A DNA stretch of 64,000 nt from Brevibacterium sp. XM4083 (GTDB lineage Bacteria > Actinomycetota > Actinomycetes > Actinomycetales > Brevibacteriaceae): NCBI RefSeq assembly GCF_006489205.2, contig NZ_VFYR02000001.1, positions 670,563 to 734,562 of the forward strand, given 5' to 3'. Every line of letters starts with the position of its first letter. The stretch's first letter is position 1. Of the stretch, positions 1 to 7,050 are shown one piece after another. The notes under the pieces were generated by a model. That model was given only the letters and a program-made list of their open reading frames with translations. It was not told where the DNA came from and made no database searches. The translations under genes were made by a program, and so were the position numbers.

Positions 1-1
1 G

Positions 2-1438
2 GTCGCCCGGTTCGACAACCTCATCGGCGGACAGCGCCGCGGCTCCGAGGACCGCGTGCTCAACCGCAACCCGTCCGATCCCGCCGACGTCATCGGCAGC
101 TTCGCCCGCGCCGACGCCCAGACCGTCACCGACGCCATCGCCGCCGCCGCTGCCGCGGCACCGGCCTGGGCCGACTTCCCCGCGCAGCAGCGCTTCGCGA
201 TCCTCGACACCGCAGGCACCCTCATCGCCGAGCGTGCCGCTGACCTCGCCGATCTCCTCGCCCGCGAAGAGGGCAAACAGCTGGCCGAGGCCCGCGGTGA
301 GGTGCTGCGCGCCGCGCAGATCTTCAAGTTCTTCGCCGGTGAGACGATCCGCAACACCGGGGAGATCATCGACTCCGTGCGCCCCGGCCTCGTCGCCGAG
401 ATGACCCACGAACCGATCGGCGTCGTCGGGGTCATCACGCCGTGGAACTTCCCCATCGCCATCCCCGCCTGGAAGATCGCCCCGACGCTCGCCTACGGCA
501 ACACCGTCGTCTTCAAACCGGCCGAACTCGTTCCCGGCTCCGCTTCGGCACTCGTCGACATCCTCGTCGAGGCGGGCCTGCCCGACGGGGTCCTCAACCT
601 CGTCATGGGGCCCGGTCGCGTCGTCGGGGAGGTGCTCACCGCCTCGGCGGACGTCGACGCCATCACCTTCACCGGATCCGCCGCCGTGGGGCGCGGAGTC
701 ATCGCCGCTGCCAGCGACCACGGGATCCGCGTGCAGTGTGAGATGGGCGGGAAGAACCCCCTCGTCGTCCTCGGCGACGCCGACCTCGACGCCGCCGCCG
801 ATGCCGCTGTCAACGGCGCCTTCTTCTCCACCGGACAGCGCTGCACCGCCTCGTCACGGCTCATCGTCACCGCTGACGTCCACGACGAATTCGTCCGGCT
901 CGTCACCGAGCGGATGCAGGGCCTGACCGTCGGCGATGCCCGCGCCGAGGGCGTCGACATCGGTCCCGTCGTCTCCGACGACCAGCTCGCCCAGGACCTG
1001 CGCTACATCGGCATCGCCCGGGACGAAGGCGGCGAGGTCACCGGCGGTGACCGCGTCGAGGCGGACACGGAAGGGTACTTCCTCGCACCGGCTCTCGTCA
1101 CGGGCACGAAACCGACCGACACGATCAACGTCGACGAGGTCTTCGGTCCGGTCGCCTCGGTGATCAAGGTCGCCGACTACGACGAGGCGCTCGGGGTGGC
1201 CAACGACACCGCGTTCGGCTTGTCCGCGGGCATCTTCACATCGTCGCTGAAATATTCGAGCCACTTCAAGCGTTATGCCCAGGCAGGCATGGTGATGGTG
1301 AATGCGCCGACGGCAGGGGTGGATTACCACGTGTCGTTCGGAGGCCGGAAGGGGTCGAGCTACGGACCCCGCGAACAGGCTCGAGCGGCACGCGAGTTCT
1401 ACACCGTCCACAAGACGGCGTACGTCAACGCGGGCTGA
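2..1438 (+). CDS. Aldehyde dehydrogenase, alpha-ketoglutaric semialdehyde type (5' truncated)
   Basis: The reading frame is open from the first bases of the window, so the N-terminus lies outside it. The visible 478 residues are a nearly complete NAD(P)-dependent aldehyde dehydrogenase. The PWNFP motif near base 440, the FTGS cofactor-loop motif near 668, the general-base Glu in EMGGKNP (codon 740-742) and the nucleophilic Cys in GQRCTA (codon 842-844) are all present. The C-terminus reads AGVDYHVSFGG then SSYGPREQ, which I recognise from 2,5-dioxovalerate (alpha-ketoglutaric semialdehyde) dehydrogenases of sugar-acid catabolism. Family membership is certain; the exact substrate is inferred from that tail. 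The upstream pathway genes are not visible. Confidence 0.85.
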   Translation, partial: VARFDNLIGGQRRGSEDRVLNRNPSDPADVIGSFARADAQTVTDAIAAAAAAAPAWADFPAQQRFAILDTAGTLIAERAADLADLLAREEGKQLAEARGEVLRAAQIFKFFAGETIRNTGEIIDSVRPGLVAEMTHEPIGVVGVITPWNFPIAIPAWKIAPTLAYGNTVVFKPAELVPGSASALVDILVEAGLPDGVLNLVMGPGRVVGEVLTASADVDAITFTGSAAVGRGVIAAASDHGIRVQCEMGGKNPLVVLGDADLDAAADAAVNGAFFSTGQRCTASSRLIVTADVHDEFVRLVTERMQGLTVGDARAEGVDIGPVVSDDQLAQDLRYIGIARDEGGEVTGGDRVEADTEGYFLAPALVTGTKPTDTINVDEVFGPVASVIKVADYDEALGVANDTAFGLSAGIFTSSLKYSSHFKRYAQAGMVMVNAPTAGVDYHVSFGGRKGSSYGPREQARAAREFYTVHKTAYVNAG

Positions 1439-1596
1439 GCACCGCAGCGATGCCGCGGCCACGATAGAATCGATGAGAATCTCAGGGGGCCGCGAGACAC
1501 CGCAGCCGGGGCACGGTCGCACGCCCCCTGAAATGTGTGAACGCCTGACATGGTCTTCCCAGACCTGAAGACGAAGAGTGGAGTGGCTGGTCTTAA

Positions 1597-2283
1597 GTGA
1601 ACGACCTCGTCGATACAACCGAGATGTACCTCAAGTCGATCATCGAACTCGAGGAGCAGTCGATCGTGCCCCTGCGGGCCCGCATCGCCGAGCGCCTCGA
1701 CCATTCGGGACCCACCGTCTCCCAGACCGTGGCCCGGATGGAGCGCGACGGACTGCTCCATGTGAGCAATGATCGGCACCTCGAACTCACCCCGGAGGGG
1801 CGCCGCATCGCCACCGAGGTGATGCGCAAGCACCGTCTGGCCGAACGGCTCCTCGCCGACGTCGTCGGTCTCGAGTGGGAGCTCGTCCACGACGAAGCGT
1901 GCCGGTGGGAGCATGTGATGAGCGAGCAGGTCGAGCGCAAACTCGTTAGCCTGCTGCCCGATACGAAGTCCGGTCCCTACGGCAACCCGATCCCGGGCCT
2001 CGAGGTCATCGGTGCCGAAGCGAGCAATGGCGCCGAGGTGGTCGACCTCGCGACCGCGGTCGCCCGCGACGGGGCCACGCAGCTGACGATCGCATGGCTG
2101 GCCGAACCGCTGCAGGTCGACATCCACCTCCTCCAGCAGTTCCAGGTCGCCGGGGTCATGCCCGGCACCGATGTCGAGATCACCCGCAACGGCGAATACA
2201 TCACCGTGCAGGTGCCCGGCGCCGAGGACGTCCTCGACCTTCCCGTCGAGACCGCCTCGCACGTGTTCGCCCACCAGCGCTGA
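1597..2283 (+). CDS. dtxR: DtxR/IdeR-family iron-dependent transcriptional repressor
   Basis: 228 residues, almost the length of diphtheria DtxR (226). Residues 1-70 form the winged helix with the signature SGPTVSQTVARMERDGL. Metal ligands are conserved: Met10, His79, Glu83, His98, Cys102, Glu105 and His106, followed by an SH3-like C-terminal domain. The protein should bind Fe(II) and repress iron uptake and siderophore genes. The GTG start gives an N-terminus matching DtxR (NDLVDTTEMYL). The Shine-Dalgarno is weak (GGAG, 13 nt upstream), and a TAGAAT box at 1465-1470 could be the promoter of a leader of about 120 nt. Arms at 1482-1490 and 1523-1531 could pair within that leader. No iron-uptake genes are nearby, as expected for a global regulator. 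Confidence 0.93.
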   Translation: MNDLVDTTEMYLKSIIELEEQSIVPLRARIAERLDHSGPTVSQTVARMERDGLLHVSNDRHLELTPEGRRIATEVMRKHRLAERLLADVVGLEWELVHDEACRWEHVMSEQVERKLVSLLPDTKSGPYGNPIPGLEVIGAEASNGAEVVDLATAVARDGATQLTIAWLAEPLQVDIHLLQQFQVAGVMPGTDVEITRNGEYITVQVPGAEDVLDLPVETASHVFAHQR

Positions 2284-2374
2284 TCAGTCACCGGTCGTGA
2301 CATCACGGCGCGGTCGCACGCTGTGACGGAGTCGACGCACAGTGCTCAGACTGTGTAACGAAACGTTGCACAAC

Positions 2375-2410
2375 CCGGCCCGGGGAGCGGATCTCCGCTC
2401 CCCGGGCCGG
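2375..2410 (+). terminator. Perfect 17-bp hairpin after dtxR
   Basis: Arms 2375-2391 and 2394-2410 are exact reverse complements with a 2-nt centre, so the real loop will open a few pairs. It lies about 90 bp after the dtxR stop. There is no T-tract, as in many high-GC actinobacterial terminators. It separates dtxR from the NlpC/P60 gene. Confidence 0.6.
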
Positions 2411-2666
2411 TGTCTGTAACAGCGAATGTTACGGAGACATGAATCTCATTCGAGCCTCTCACCTCGGCTTTTAGGGTTAACCGCAGGGTTTCCCCACCCT
2501 GGTTGTGACAGAAACGTGACAATTGATCACCGATTGGTTACAGTTGTGGAGGTCGCCCGCGCAAGCAGGTGACTTCACGCCGGGAGCCGCACGCCACGCC
2601 CGCTGTGACACACACCAGGACCGAGAGTGGCGGTCGGAGGAATCCGATAGGTGACGAGAGGAAAAC
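2411..2666 (+). promoter_or_regulatory. Long upstream region of the NlpC/P60 gene with repeated GTNAC elements
   Basis: No gene fits here. The region is richer in A+T than its surroundings and carries GTNAC-type elements: GTAAC with facing GTTAC (2416-2432), GTGAC-N6-GTGAC as a direct repeat (about 2505-2520), and GGTTAC near 2535. A near-palindrome, TGTGTAACG/CGTTGCACA, lies just before it at 2352-2372. In actinobacteria the response regulator MtrA binds loosely conserved GTAAC-like direct repeats upstream of NlpC/P60 and resuscitation-factor genes, so MtrA control is plausible but inferred. A Shine-Dalgarno (GAGAGGA, 2656-2662) sits before the GTG start. I could not fit the c-di-AMP riboswitch known upstream of some such genes. 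Confidence 0.4.
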
Positions 2667-3509
2667 GTGGCAACTAAGCACCATGGCCGCCGCGCCGCAG
2701 AGACCAAGGTCAAGACCCCGCTGACCGAACTGACCGAACTCCTGAACGCCAACTCCGCCGTCTTCGGACGTCGCGCAGCCGTCGTCGCTGCCAGCGGTGG
2801 CCTTCTCACCGCAGCCGTTCTCCCGGCAGCCGGTCAGGCCGGAGACGACAACGTCGCTGTCTCCGCCGAGTCGCAGACCACTGAGGTCGCCGAATTCCAG
2901 AACCAGGCCGCCACGGTCGTTGCCAAGGGCAACACCGATGACAAGGACAAGAAGGCCGAAGGCTCCTCCTTCAGCGCCGACGTCCAGACCGTCACCGCGA
3001 AGCCCGCTCCCAAGCCTGAGCCGAAGCCCGAGCCGAAGCCGGCTTCGAGCGCGAGCTCCAGCTCGTCCGACTCCTCGTCGTCGGACAAGAAATCCTCGTC
3101 CAAGTCCGACAGCGGCAAGGACGACTCGAAGGACTCCGGCTCCGACTTCAAGATGCCTGATGGCTCGAAGGCCCAGCAGGTCCTCGCCATCGCGAAGCAG
3201 TACGTTGGCACCCCCTACGTCTCCGGCGGCACCTCGCCCAGCGGTTGGGACTGCTCGGGCTACACCTCCTACGTCTACGGCAAGGTCGGCGTCAACCTGC
3301 CCCGCACCTCCGGTGCCCAGGGCAGCGCAGGCAAGACCGTGTCGAAGTCCGAAGCTCAGCCGGGCGACCTCATCTGGAAGCCGGGACACATCGGCATCTA
3401 CGCCGGCAACGGCATGATGTACGACGCCGGCAACCCCCGCGTCGACACCAGCTACCGCAGCATCGACTGGATGATCGACGGCGGCGCGAAGTTCATTCGC
3501 GTTCTCTGA
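2667..3509 (+). CDS. Secreted NlpC/P60 peptidoglycan hydrolase
   Basis: 280 residues. The basic N-terminus is followed by a hydrophobic segment (about 37-58) that looks like a signal peptide or signal anchor. Next comes a Lys-Pro-Glu repeat and then a long Ser/Lys/Asp linker (about 112-165) of the kind that spans cell wall. The C-terminal NlpC/P60 domain starts near 170, with the catalytic Cys196 in WDCSGYTSYV and His241 in PGHIGIYAG. Such enzymes cut the D-Glu to diamino acid bond of peptidoglycan stem peptides during division or remodelling. GTG start with GAGAGGA 4 nt upstream. Single-gene unit between two strong hairpins; the long upstream region suggests tight control. Confidence 0.93.
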   Translation: MATKHHGRRAAETKVKTPLTELTELLNANSAVFGRRAAVVAASGGLLTAAVLPAAGQAGDDNVAVSAESQTTEVAEFQNQAATVVAKGNTDDKDKKAEGSSFSADVQTVTAKPAPKPEPKPEPKPASSASSSSSDSSSSDKKSSSKSDSGKDDSKDSGSDFKMPDGSKAQQVLAIAKQYVGTPYVSGGTSPSGWDCSGYTSYVYGKVGVNLPRTSGAQGSAGKTVSKSEAQPGDLIWKPGHIGIYAGNGMMYDAGNPRVDTSYRSIDWMIDGGAKFIRVL

Positions 3510-3523
3510 TTCGATTCGCCGGG

Positions 3524-3568
3524 AACTCCCCGCTTCACTCGACGGTCCTCGAGTGAGGCGGGGAGTTT
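3524..3568 (+). terminator. Rho-independent terminator after the NlpC/P60 gene
   Basis: A 19-bp stem (3524-3542 with 3549-3567), interrupted only by one G-T wobble, has a 6-nt loop and ends in TTTCT. It starts 14 nt after the stop codon. Confidence 0.85.
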
Positions 3569-3971
3569 CTGCATCCCCGGCGCGGTGCGACGCACTCGTG
3601 TGCTGGGCGTCCGAGGGCCGTGGCGGCCGGACAGGATCGGCGCAGAGAGCCGCTGGAAGTGAACGACGAGGGAAGAATTCATGACGCCGCCGGTATGAAT
3701 TCGATCACAGCGGCAATCGGCGTTACTCTTGAGAAGATTGAGTTCCGTAAGCGATGGGAAATCGGATGGGGCATAGTCGAATATTCCGGATAGCCGCTCC
3801 AGGTTCTGGCGCGGAGTACATATCTGTGTCTATGTCCGTTTCCAAGGCGTTGTGCTGGTGCACGACGCCTTTTGTGTTCCCTGGGGCAGGTGCGCCGCCG
3901 GTGCGGCAGCGGGCGCGTCTGCGTGATCGGAGCAGTGGGACAACTCCGCACATGACGATGAGGGGCGAGAT
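3569..3971. other. Intergenic stretch with two overlapping mini-ORFs and a hairpin
   Basis: About 400 bp without a recognisable gene. GAGGGAAG (3669-3676) precedes ATG at 3681, which opens a five-codon ORF (MTPPV, stop 3696-3698). Its stop overlaps, as ATGA, the ATG at 3695 of a 32-codon ORF ending at 3793. Base composition is lower in G+C than in the flanking genes. A terminator-like hairpin follows at 3844-3873. The arrangement could be a leader peptide with attenuator, a small RNA, or chance. No promoter could be assigned with confidence. Confidence 0.3.
3844..3873 (+). terminator. Terminator-like hairpin upstream of the HNH gene
   Basis: Stem 3844-3855 with 3860-3871 (12 bp, one G-T pair), loop TGGT, then further T residues. 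It lies about 100 bp before the HNH start, so it could end a short upstream transcript or act as an attenuator. Confidence 0.6.
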
Positions 3972-4472
3972 ATGAAGACTCTCGTGCTCAATGCCGGATA
4001 CGAACCGCTGTCGGTCGTGCCGTTCACCCGGGCTGTCGTGCTCGTGCTCACGGGCAAAGCGACAGTGCTCGCGGCGGAGGATGCTCCGGTGAGATCGCAG
4101 CACGTGAGCCTCGACCAGCCCTCGGTCATTCTGCTCACTCGGTACGTCAGACCGCCGCGGGACCGTCGGGTCTCGCTCTCCCGCCGCGGGGTGCTCCGCC
4201 GCGACAACCATCGCTGCGCCTACTGCACCCGGCCGGCGAGCACGGTCGACCATGTCATGCCGCGCTCGCGCGGCGGCGGCAACACCTGGGAGAACCTCGT
4301 CGCCTGCTGCCGGGACTGCAACAACCGCAAAGGCGACCGCACCCTCGGCGAGATCGGGTGGAAGCTGAGCTTCCGCCCCAAGGAGCCGCGAGTCGGTCAG
4401 TTCTGGATGCGCGGCATCGACAAGCCCGTCGAGCAGTGGCGTCCGTTCCTCGACATGGGCCATGCGGCCTGA
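3972..4472 (+). CDS. HNH endonuclease family protein
   Basis: 166 residues. The N-terminal 75 residues carry the opening KTLVLNAGYEPLSVV seen in a widespread actinobacterial HNH family. The HNH domain (about 76-125) has a zinc-ribbon pair Cys82/Cys85, the DH motif at 93-94 (VDHVMPRSRGG), Asn108, and a second Cys pair 113/116 in CCRDCNNRKG. The final His of the motif is Asn117, a common variant. A nicking or cleaving role on DNA is expected, but the physiological target is unknown; this family is usually not part of restriction systems. Good Shine-Dalgarno (GAGGGGCGAG) just upstream. No partner gene is apparent. Confidence 0.85.
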   Translation: MKTLVLNAGYEPLSVVPFTRAVVLVLTGKATVLAAEDAPVRSQHVSLDQPSVILLTRYVRPPRDRRVSLSRRGVLRRDNHRCAYCTRPASTVDHVMPRSRGGGNTWENLVACCRDCNNRKGDRTLGEIGWKLSFRPKEPRVGQFWMRGIDKPVEQWRPFLDMGHAA

Positions 4473-4695
4473 CCGCTGACGCGGTCGCCGGGGCCCGGTG
4501 CAGTCACCGGCGTCCGACGCCGGCCGACCCCTCTGCCGGTGCCGCCGCTCCGGTCCCGACAACAGGTCTGACCGGTGACGATGCTGTCCGCACTGTGATC
4601 GCCTGCGGATAACGATGTGACATCGACGGCAGTGTTCGACGCATTGTGCTCTAGTGTTGATTGTGAGAAGTTCGCTGCGACATAAGGAGCGTGCG

Positions 4696-5760
4696 ATGTC
4701 AGAGCAGGACCGCACCCAGGGTGCCGGATCGCCGCCGGTCGGTGAGTCCGACGCGGTGATCGTCGGCATCGACGGATCCCCGCCGAGCAGGAACGCGCTC
4801 AACTGGGCGATCCAGGAAGCACGGTCGCTCGGCAAGCCGATTCGGCTCGTCGGGGCCTACACGATCCCCAGTGTCGCCGCCGCGGCGATCGACGTGTCGT
4901 ATGTGCCGATCGACGACTCGGCGATCCGCCAGTCGGTGACGAACACGCTCAAGGAGGCAGCGGCGGAGGTCAAGGCCGCCGGCGTGCCGGTCGAAGCCGT
5001 CATCGAGATCGGCGATGCCGCCGGCGTGCTCATCGAGGAGTCGAAGACCGGGGGACTGACCGTCGTCGGTTCGCGTGGCCGCGGCGGGTTCGCCGGCCGT
5101 CTGCTCGGCACCGTCTCGAGCGCACTGCCCGCACACTCCGCGTGCCCGACGGTCGTCGTTCCAGCGGCATGGCAGGCCGAGACGGACAAGGCCGCCCATC
5201 CGACGTCGTCACGCCCGATCCGCCAGGACCGCGGAGAGATCGAGGAGACGGATCCCGACGCCGAGGCGATCGAGGGCCTGCGCTTCGACGGCAAGGTCGT
5301 CGTCGGCGTCGATTCGCTCGGGGCCGAGTCGCCGGCCCTGTGGAAGGCGGCCCGGCTTGCCGTGCGGCGCGGGTCGCCGCTGCACATCGTCGCGGTCATC
5401 ACGACGACGGTCATCGGTCCCGAATGGCTGCCGAGCACCGCCGATCTCGAACGCCTCATCAACGAAGGCGCTGACAAGCTCGTCGTCGCCAAGCAGCGGA
5501 TCAAGGACGAGTTCCCCGACCTCGACGTCACGTGGACCCTCTTCGACGGGCAGCCCGCCGAGGTGCTCGTGCGCGCCTCCGACACCGCAGAGGTCCTCGT
5601 CATCGGGTCCCGTGGGCGCGGCGGTTTCGCCGGCCTGCTCCTCGGGTCGACTTCGCAGTCGGTGCTGCCGTACTCGCAGTGCCCGACGATGGTCGTGCGG
5701 GTCTCCCGTGACGCCGACAAGCGGCGGGAAGAGGGAGAGATCCCCGAGCCGAGTCTCTGA
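4696..5760 (+). CDS. Universal stress protein with two UspA domains
   Basis: 354 residues with tandem Usp domains (about 20-160 and 196-345). Both begin with the VVGVD-type strand and end with the ATP-binding motif family GSRGRGGFAG followed by a Leu-Gly-Ser/Thr segment. Tandem USPs of this type are common in actinobacteria, bind ATP, and respond to hypoxia, starvation or redox stress. ATG at 4696 is chosen over an in-frame GTG at 4654 because AAGGAG (4684-4689) is spaced 6 nt from it. The roughly 220 bp upstream hold a possible TAGTGT box at 4653-4658 and only short weak hairpins; I see no DosR-like box. The next gene starts 4 nt after the stop, so the two probably share an mRNA. Confidence 0.92.
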   Translation: MSEQDRTQGAGSPPVGESDAVIVGIDGSPPSRNALNWAIQEARSLGKPIRLVGAYTIPSVAAAAIDVSYVPIDDSAIRQSVTNTLKEAAAEVKAAGVPVEAVIEIGDAAGVLIEESKTGGLTVVGSRGRGGFAGRLLGTVSSALPAHSACPTVVVPAAWQAETDKAAHPTSSRPIRQDRGEIEETDPDAEAIEGLRFDGKVVVGVDSLGAESPALWKAARLAVRRGSPLHIVAVITTTVIGPEWLPSTADLERLINEGADKLVVAKQRIKDEFPDLDVTWTLFDGQPAEVLVRASDTAEVLVIGSRGRGGFAGLLLGSTSQSVLPYSQCPTMVVRVSRDADKRREEGEIPEPSL

Positions 5761-5764
5761 CACG

Positions 5765-6841
5765 GTGGATGCTCCAGCACAGACGGCGCCGCCTCCGACA
5801 GGGCGGCGCCGTCGTCTCGGCACCGCGGACTGGATCGGTCTGGGATTCCTCGTCGTCCTCCTCGTCGGCGGCCTCACCTGGTCGAAGTGGCTGCCGTACT
5901 GGGACCGGGCGTGGACGCTGAGTGAGACGTCCGTGTGGGACGGCAGCTCACTGTTCGCCGTCGCCGGGGACGCGATGTCACTGACGGGGGCCTGGGACTT
6001 CACCCTCGCGTACTTCCTCGCAGTGTGGAAGGCCCTCGTCGTCGCACTCCTCGTCGCTGCGGCGATCGATGCTCTCGTGCCCCGCGACTGGCTGCTGCGG
6101 GTGATGAACCGGCGGCACACGGCGACCCAGTCACTCGTCGGTGCGACGCTGTCGCTGCCGAGCATGATGTGCACATGCTGCGCGGCGCCGGTGGCGGCTG
6201 GCCTGCGAAGCAGCGGTGTCACCCGCAGCGCCGCCCTCGCGTACTGGGTCGGCAATCCGCTCCTCAACCCGGCCGTGCTCATCTTCCTCGGTCTCGTCCT
6301 GCCGTGGCAGTACGTGGGCACGCGCATCGGCGTCGGACTCCTCATCGCCGTCGGTGCCAGCGCCCTCATCGGCACGTGGTTGGCCGGTCGGGTCAAGGAC
6401 GTTCCGACACCGGCCGCCAGCGAGCCCGTGCGATTGTCATCGATGCCGCTGCGCTATCTGCGCTCACTGTCGCGGTTCGCGCTCATCCTCGTCCCCGAAC
6501 ACCTCGCCCTCGTCTTCGTCATCGGCCTCGTCGCTCCCTGGCTGACCGGGCTCTGCGGCCTCGAGAGCCAGTTGGGAGCACTCGCGATCATCGTCGCCGC
6601 GTGCGTCGGCACACTGCTCGTCATTCCGACCGGCGGTGAGATCCCTATCATCATCACGCTGCTGGCCGCCGGGGTCGGAGCGGGGACGACCGGGGCGCTG
6701 CTCATCGCACTGCCGGCGCTGAGCATCCCGTCGATGGTCATGGTCGGCAAGGCGATGGGATGGACAGCGACTCTGGCAATGGGGCTTGCCGTGATGATCG
6801 GGTCGGTGCTGGCCGGGCTCGTGCTGCTCGCACTGACGTGA
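5765..6841 (+). CDS. ArsP/DUF318-family permease
   Basis: About 358 residues with roughly eight membrane segments. The signature of the PF03773 permease family is present: Cys136, Cys138 and Cys139 in MMCTCCAAPVAAGL, followed by AYWVGNPLLNPAVL. Relatives include ArsP, which exports trivalent organoarsenicals through a membrane cysteine site, and uncharacterised permeases. The substrate is not determinable here. GTG at 5765, 4 nt after the stress-protein stop, is the simplest start; another GTG at 5708 would overlap that gene. Neither has a clear ribosome-binding site, so translation is probably coupled. No ars genes are adjacent. Confidence 0.78.
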   Translation: MDAPAQTAPPPTGRRRRLGTADWIGLGFLVVLLVGGLTWSKWLPYWDRAWTLSETSVWDGSSLFAVAGDAMSLTGAWDFTLAYFLAVWKALVVALLVAAAIDALVPRDWLLRVMNRRHTATQSLVGATLSLPSMMCTCCAAPVAAGLRSSGVTRSAALAYWVGNPLLNPAVLIFLGLVLPWQYVGTRIGVGLLIAVGASALIGTWLAGRVKDVPTPAASEPVRLSSMPLRYLRSLSRFALILVPEHLALVFVIGLVAPWLTGLCGLESQLGALAIIVAACVGTLLVIPTGGEIPIIITLLAAGVGAGTTGALLIALPALSIPSMVMVGKAMGWTATLAMGLAVMIGSVLAGLVLLALT

Positions 6842-6870
6842 GGCGGCCCTGCTGAGAAGCGGCGTGAAGG

Positions 6871-6943
6871 CGCCCCCGGGCAGATTCGAACTGCCGACAC
6901 CCGCTTTAGGAGAGCGGTGCTCTATCCCCTGAGCTACGGGGGC
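6871..6943 (-). tRNA. tRNA-Arg (anticodon CCT)
   Basis: Read on the minus strand, the 73-nt gene folds into a full cloverleaf. The acceptor stem is GCCCCCG (6937-6943) with CGGGGGC (6872-6878), the discriminator is G, and the anticodon stem CCGCT/AGCGG encloses loop CTCCTAA. The T-arm is GGCAG-TTCGAAT-CTGCC. The anticodon CCT reads AGG, a rare codon at this G+C. CCA is not encoded and must be added after transcription. Confidence 0.96.
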
Positions 6944-7038
6944 CGTGTGGCTGTCGTCAACCACGATCACCCAGTGTAGCGTAGAAGAAACCTCGATGAT
7001 TCACGGTGCGCCAGCACGTGTTATGGGAAGTTTCTCGT

Positions 7039-7050
7039 TAGGGTCGAACT
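7039..7050 (+). promoter_or_regulatory. -10 box of a leaderless promoter for the giant helicase-like gene
   Basis: TAGGGT (7039-7044) is followed by exactly 6 nt and the GTG start at 7051, with no Shine-Dalgarno. This matches the TANNNT-N6-start arrangement of leaderless actinobacterial transcripts. The transcription start would fall on or next to the first codon. Confidence 0.5.

Noticed and set aside
2471..2482. DtxR box around TTAGGGTTAACC
   Set aside because: Only the central GGTTAACC is symmetric; the outer half-sites of the 19-bp consensus do not match, and an NlpC/P60 gene is not a usual target.
2411..2666. c-di-AMP (ydaO) riboswitch before the NlpC/P60 gene
   Set aside because: Such riboswitches occur before this gene class, but the conserved GGGGTGAATC and CAGCTAACC segments are absent.
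3754..3975. 73-codon ORF upstream of the HNH gene
   Set aside because: No ribosome-binding site, runs through the hairpin and into the HNH start, and looks random in composition.
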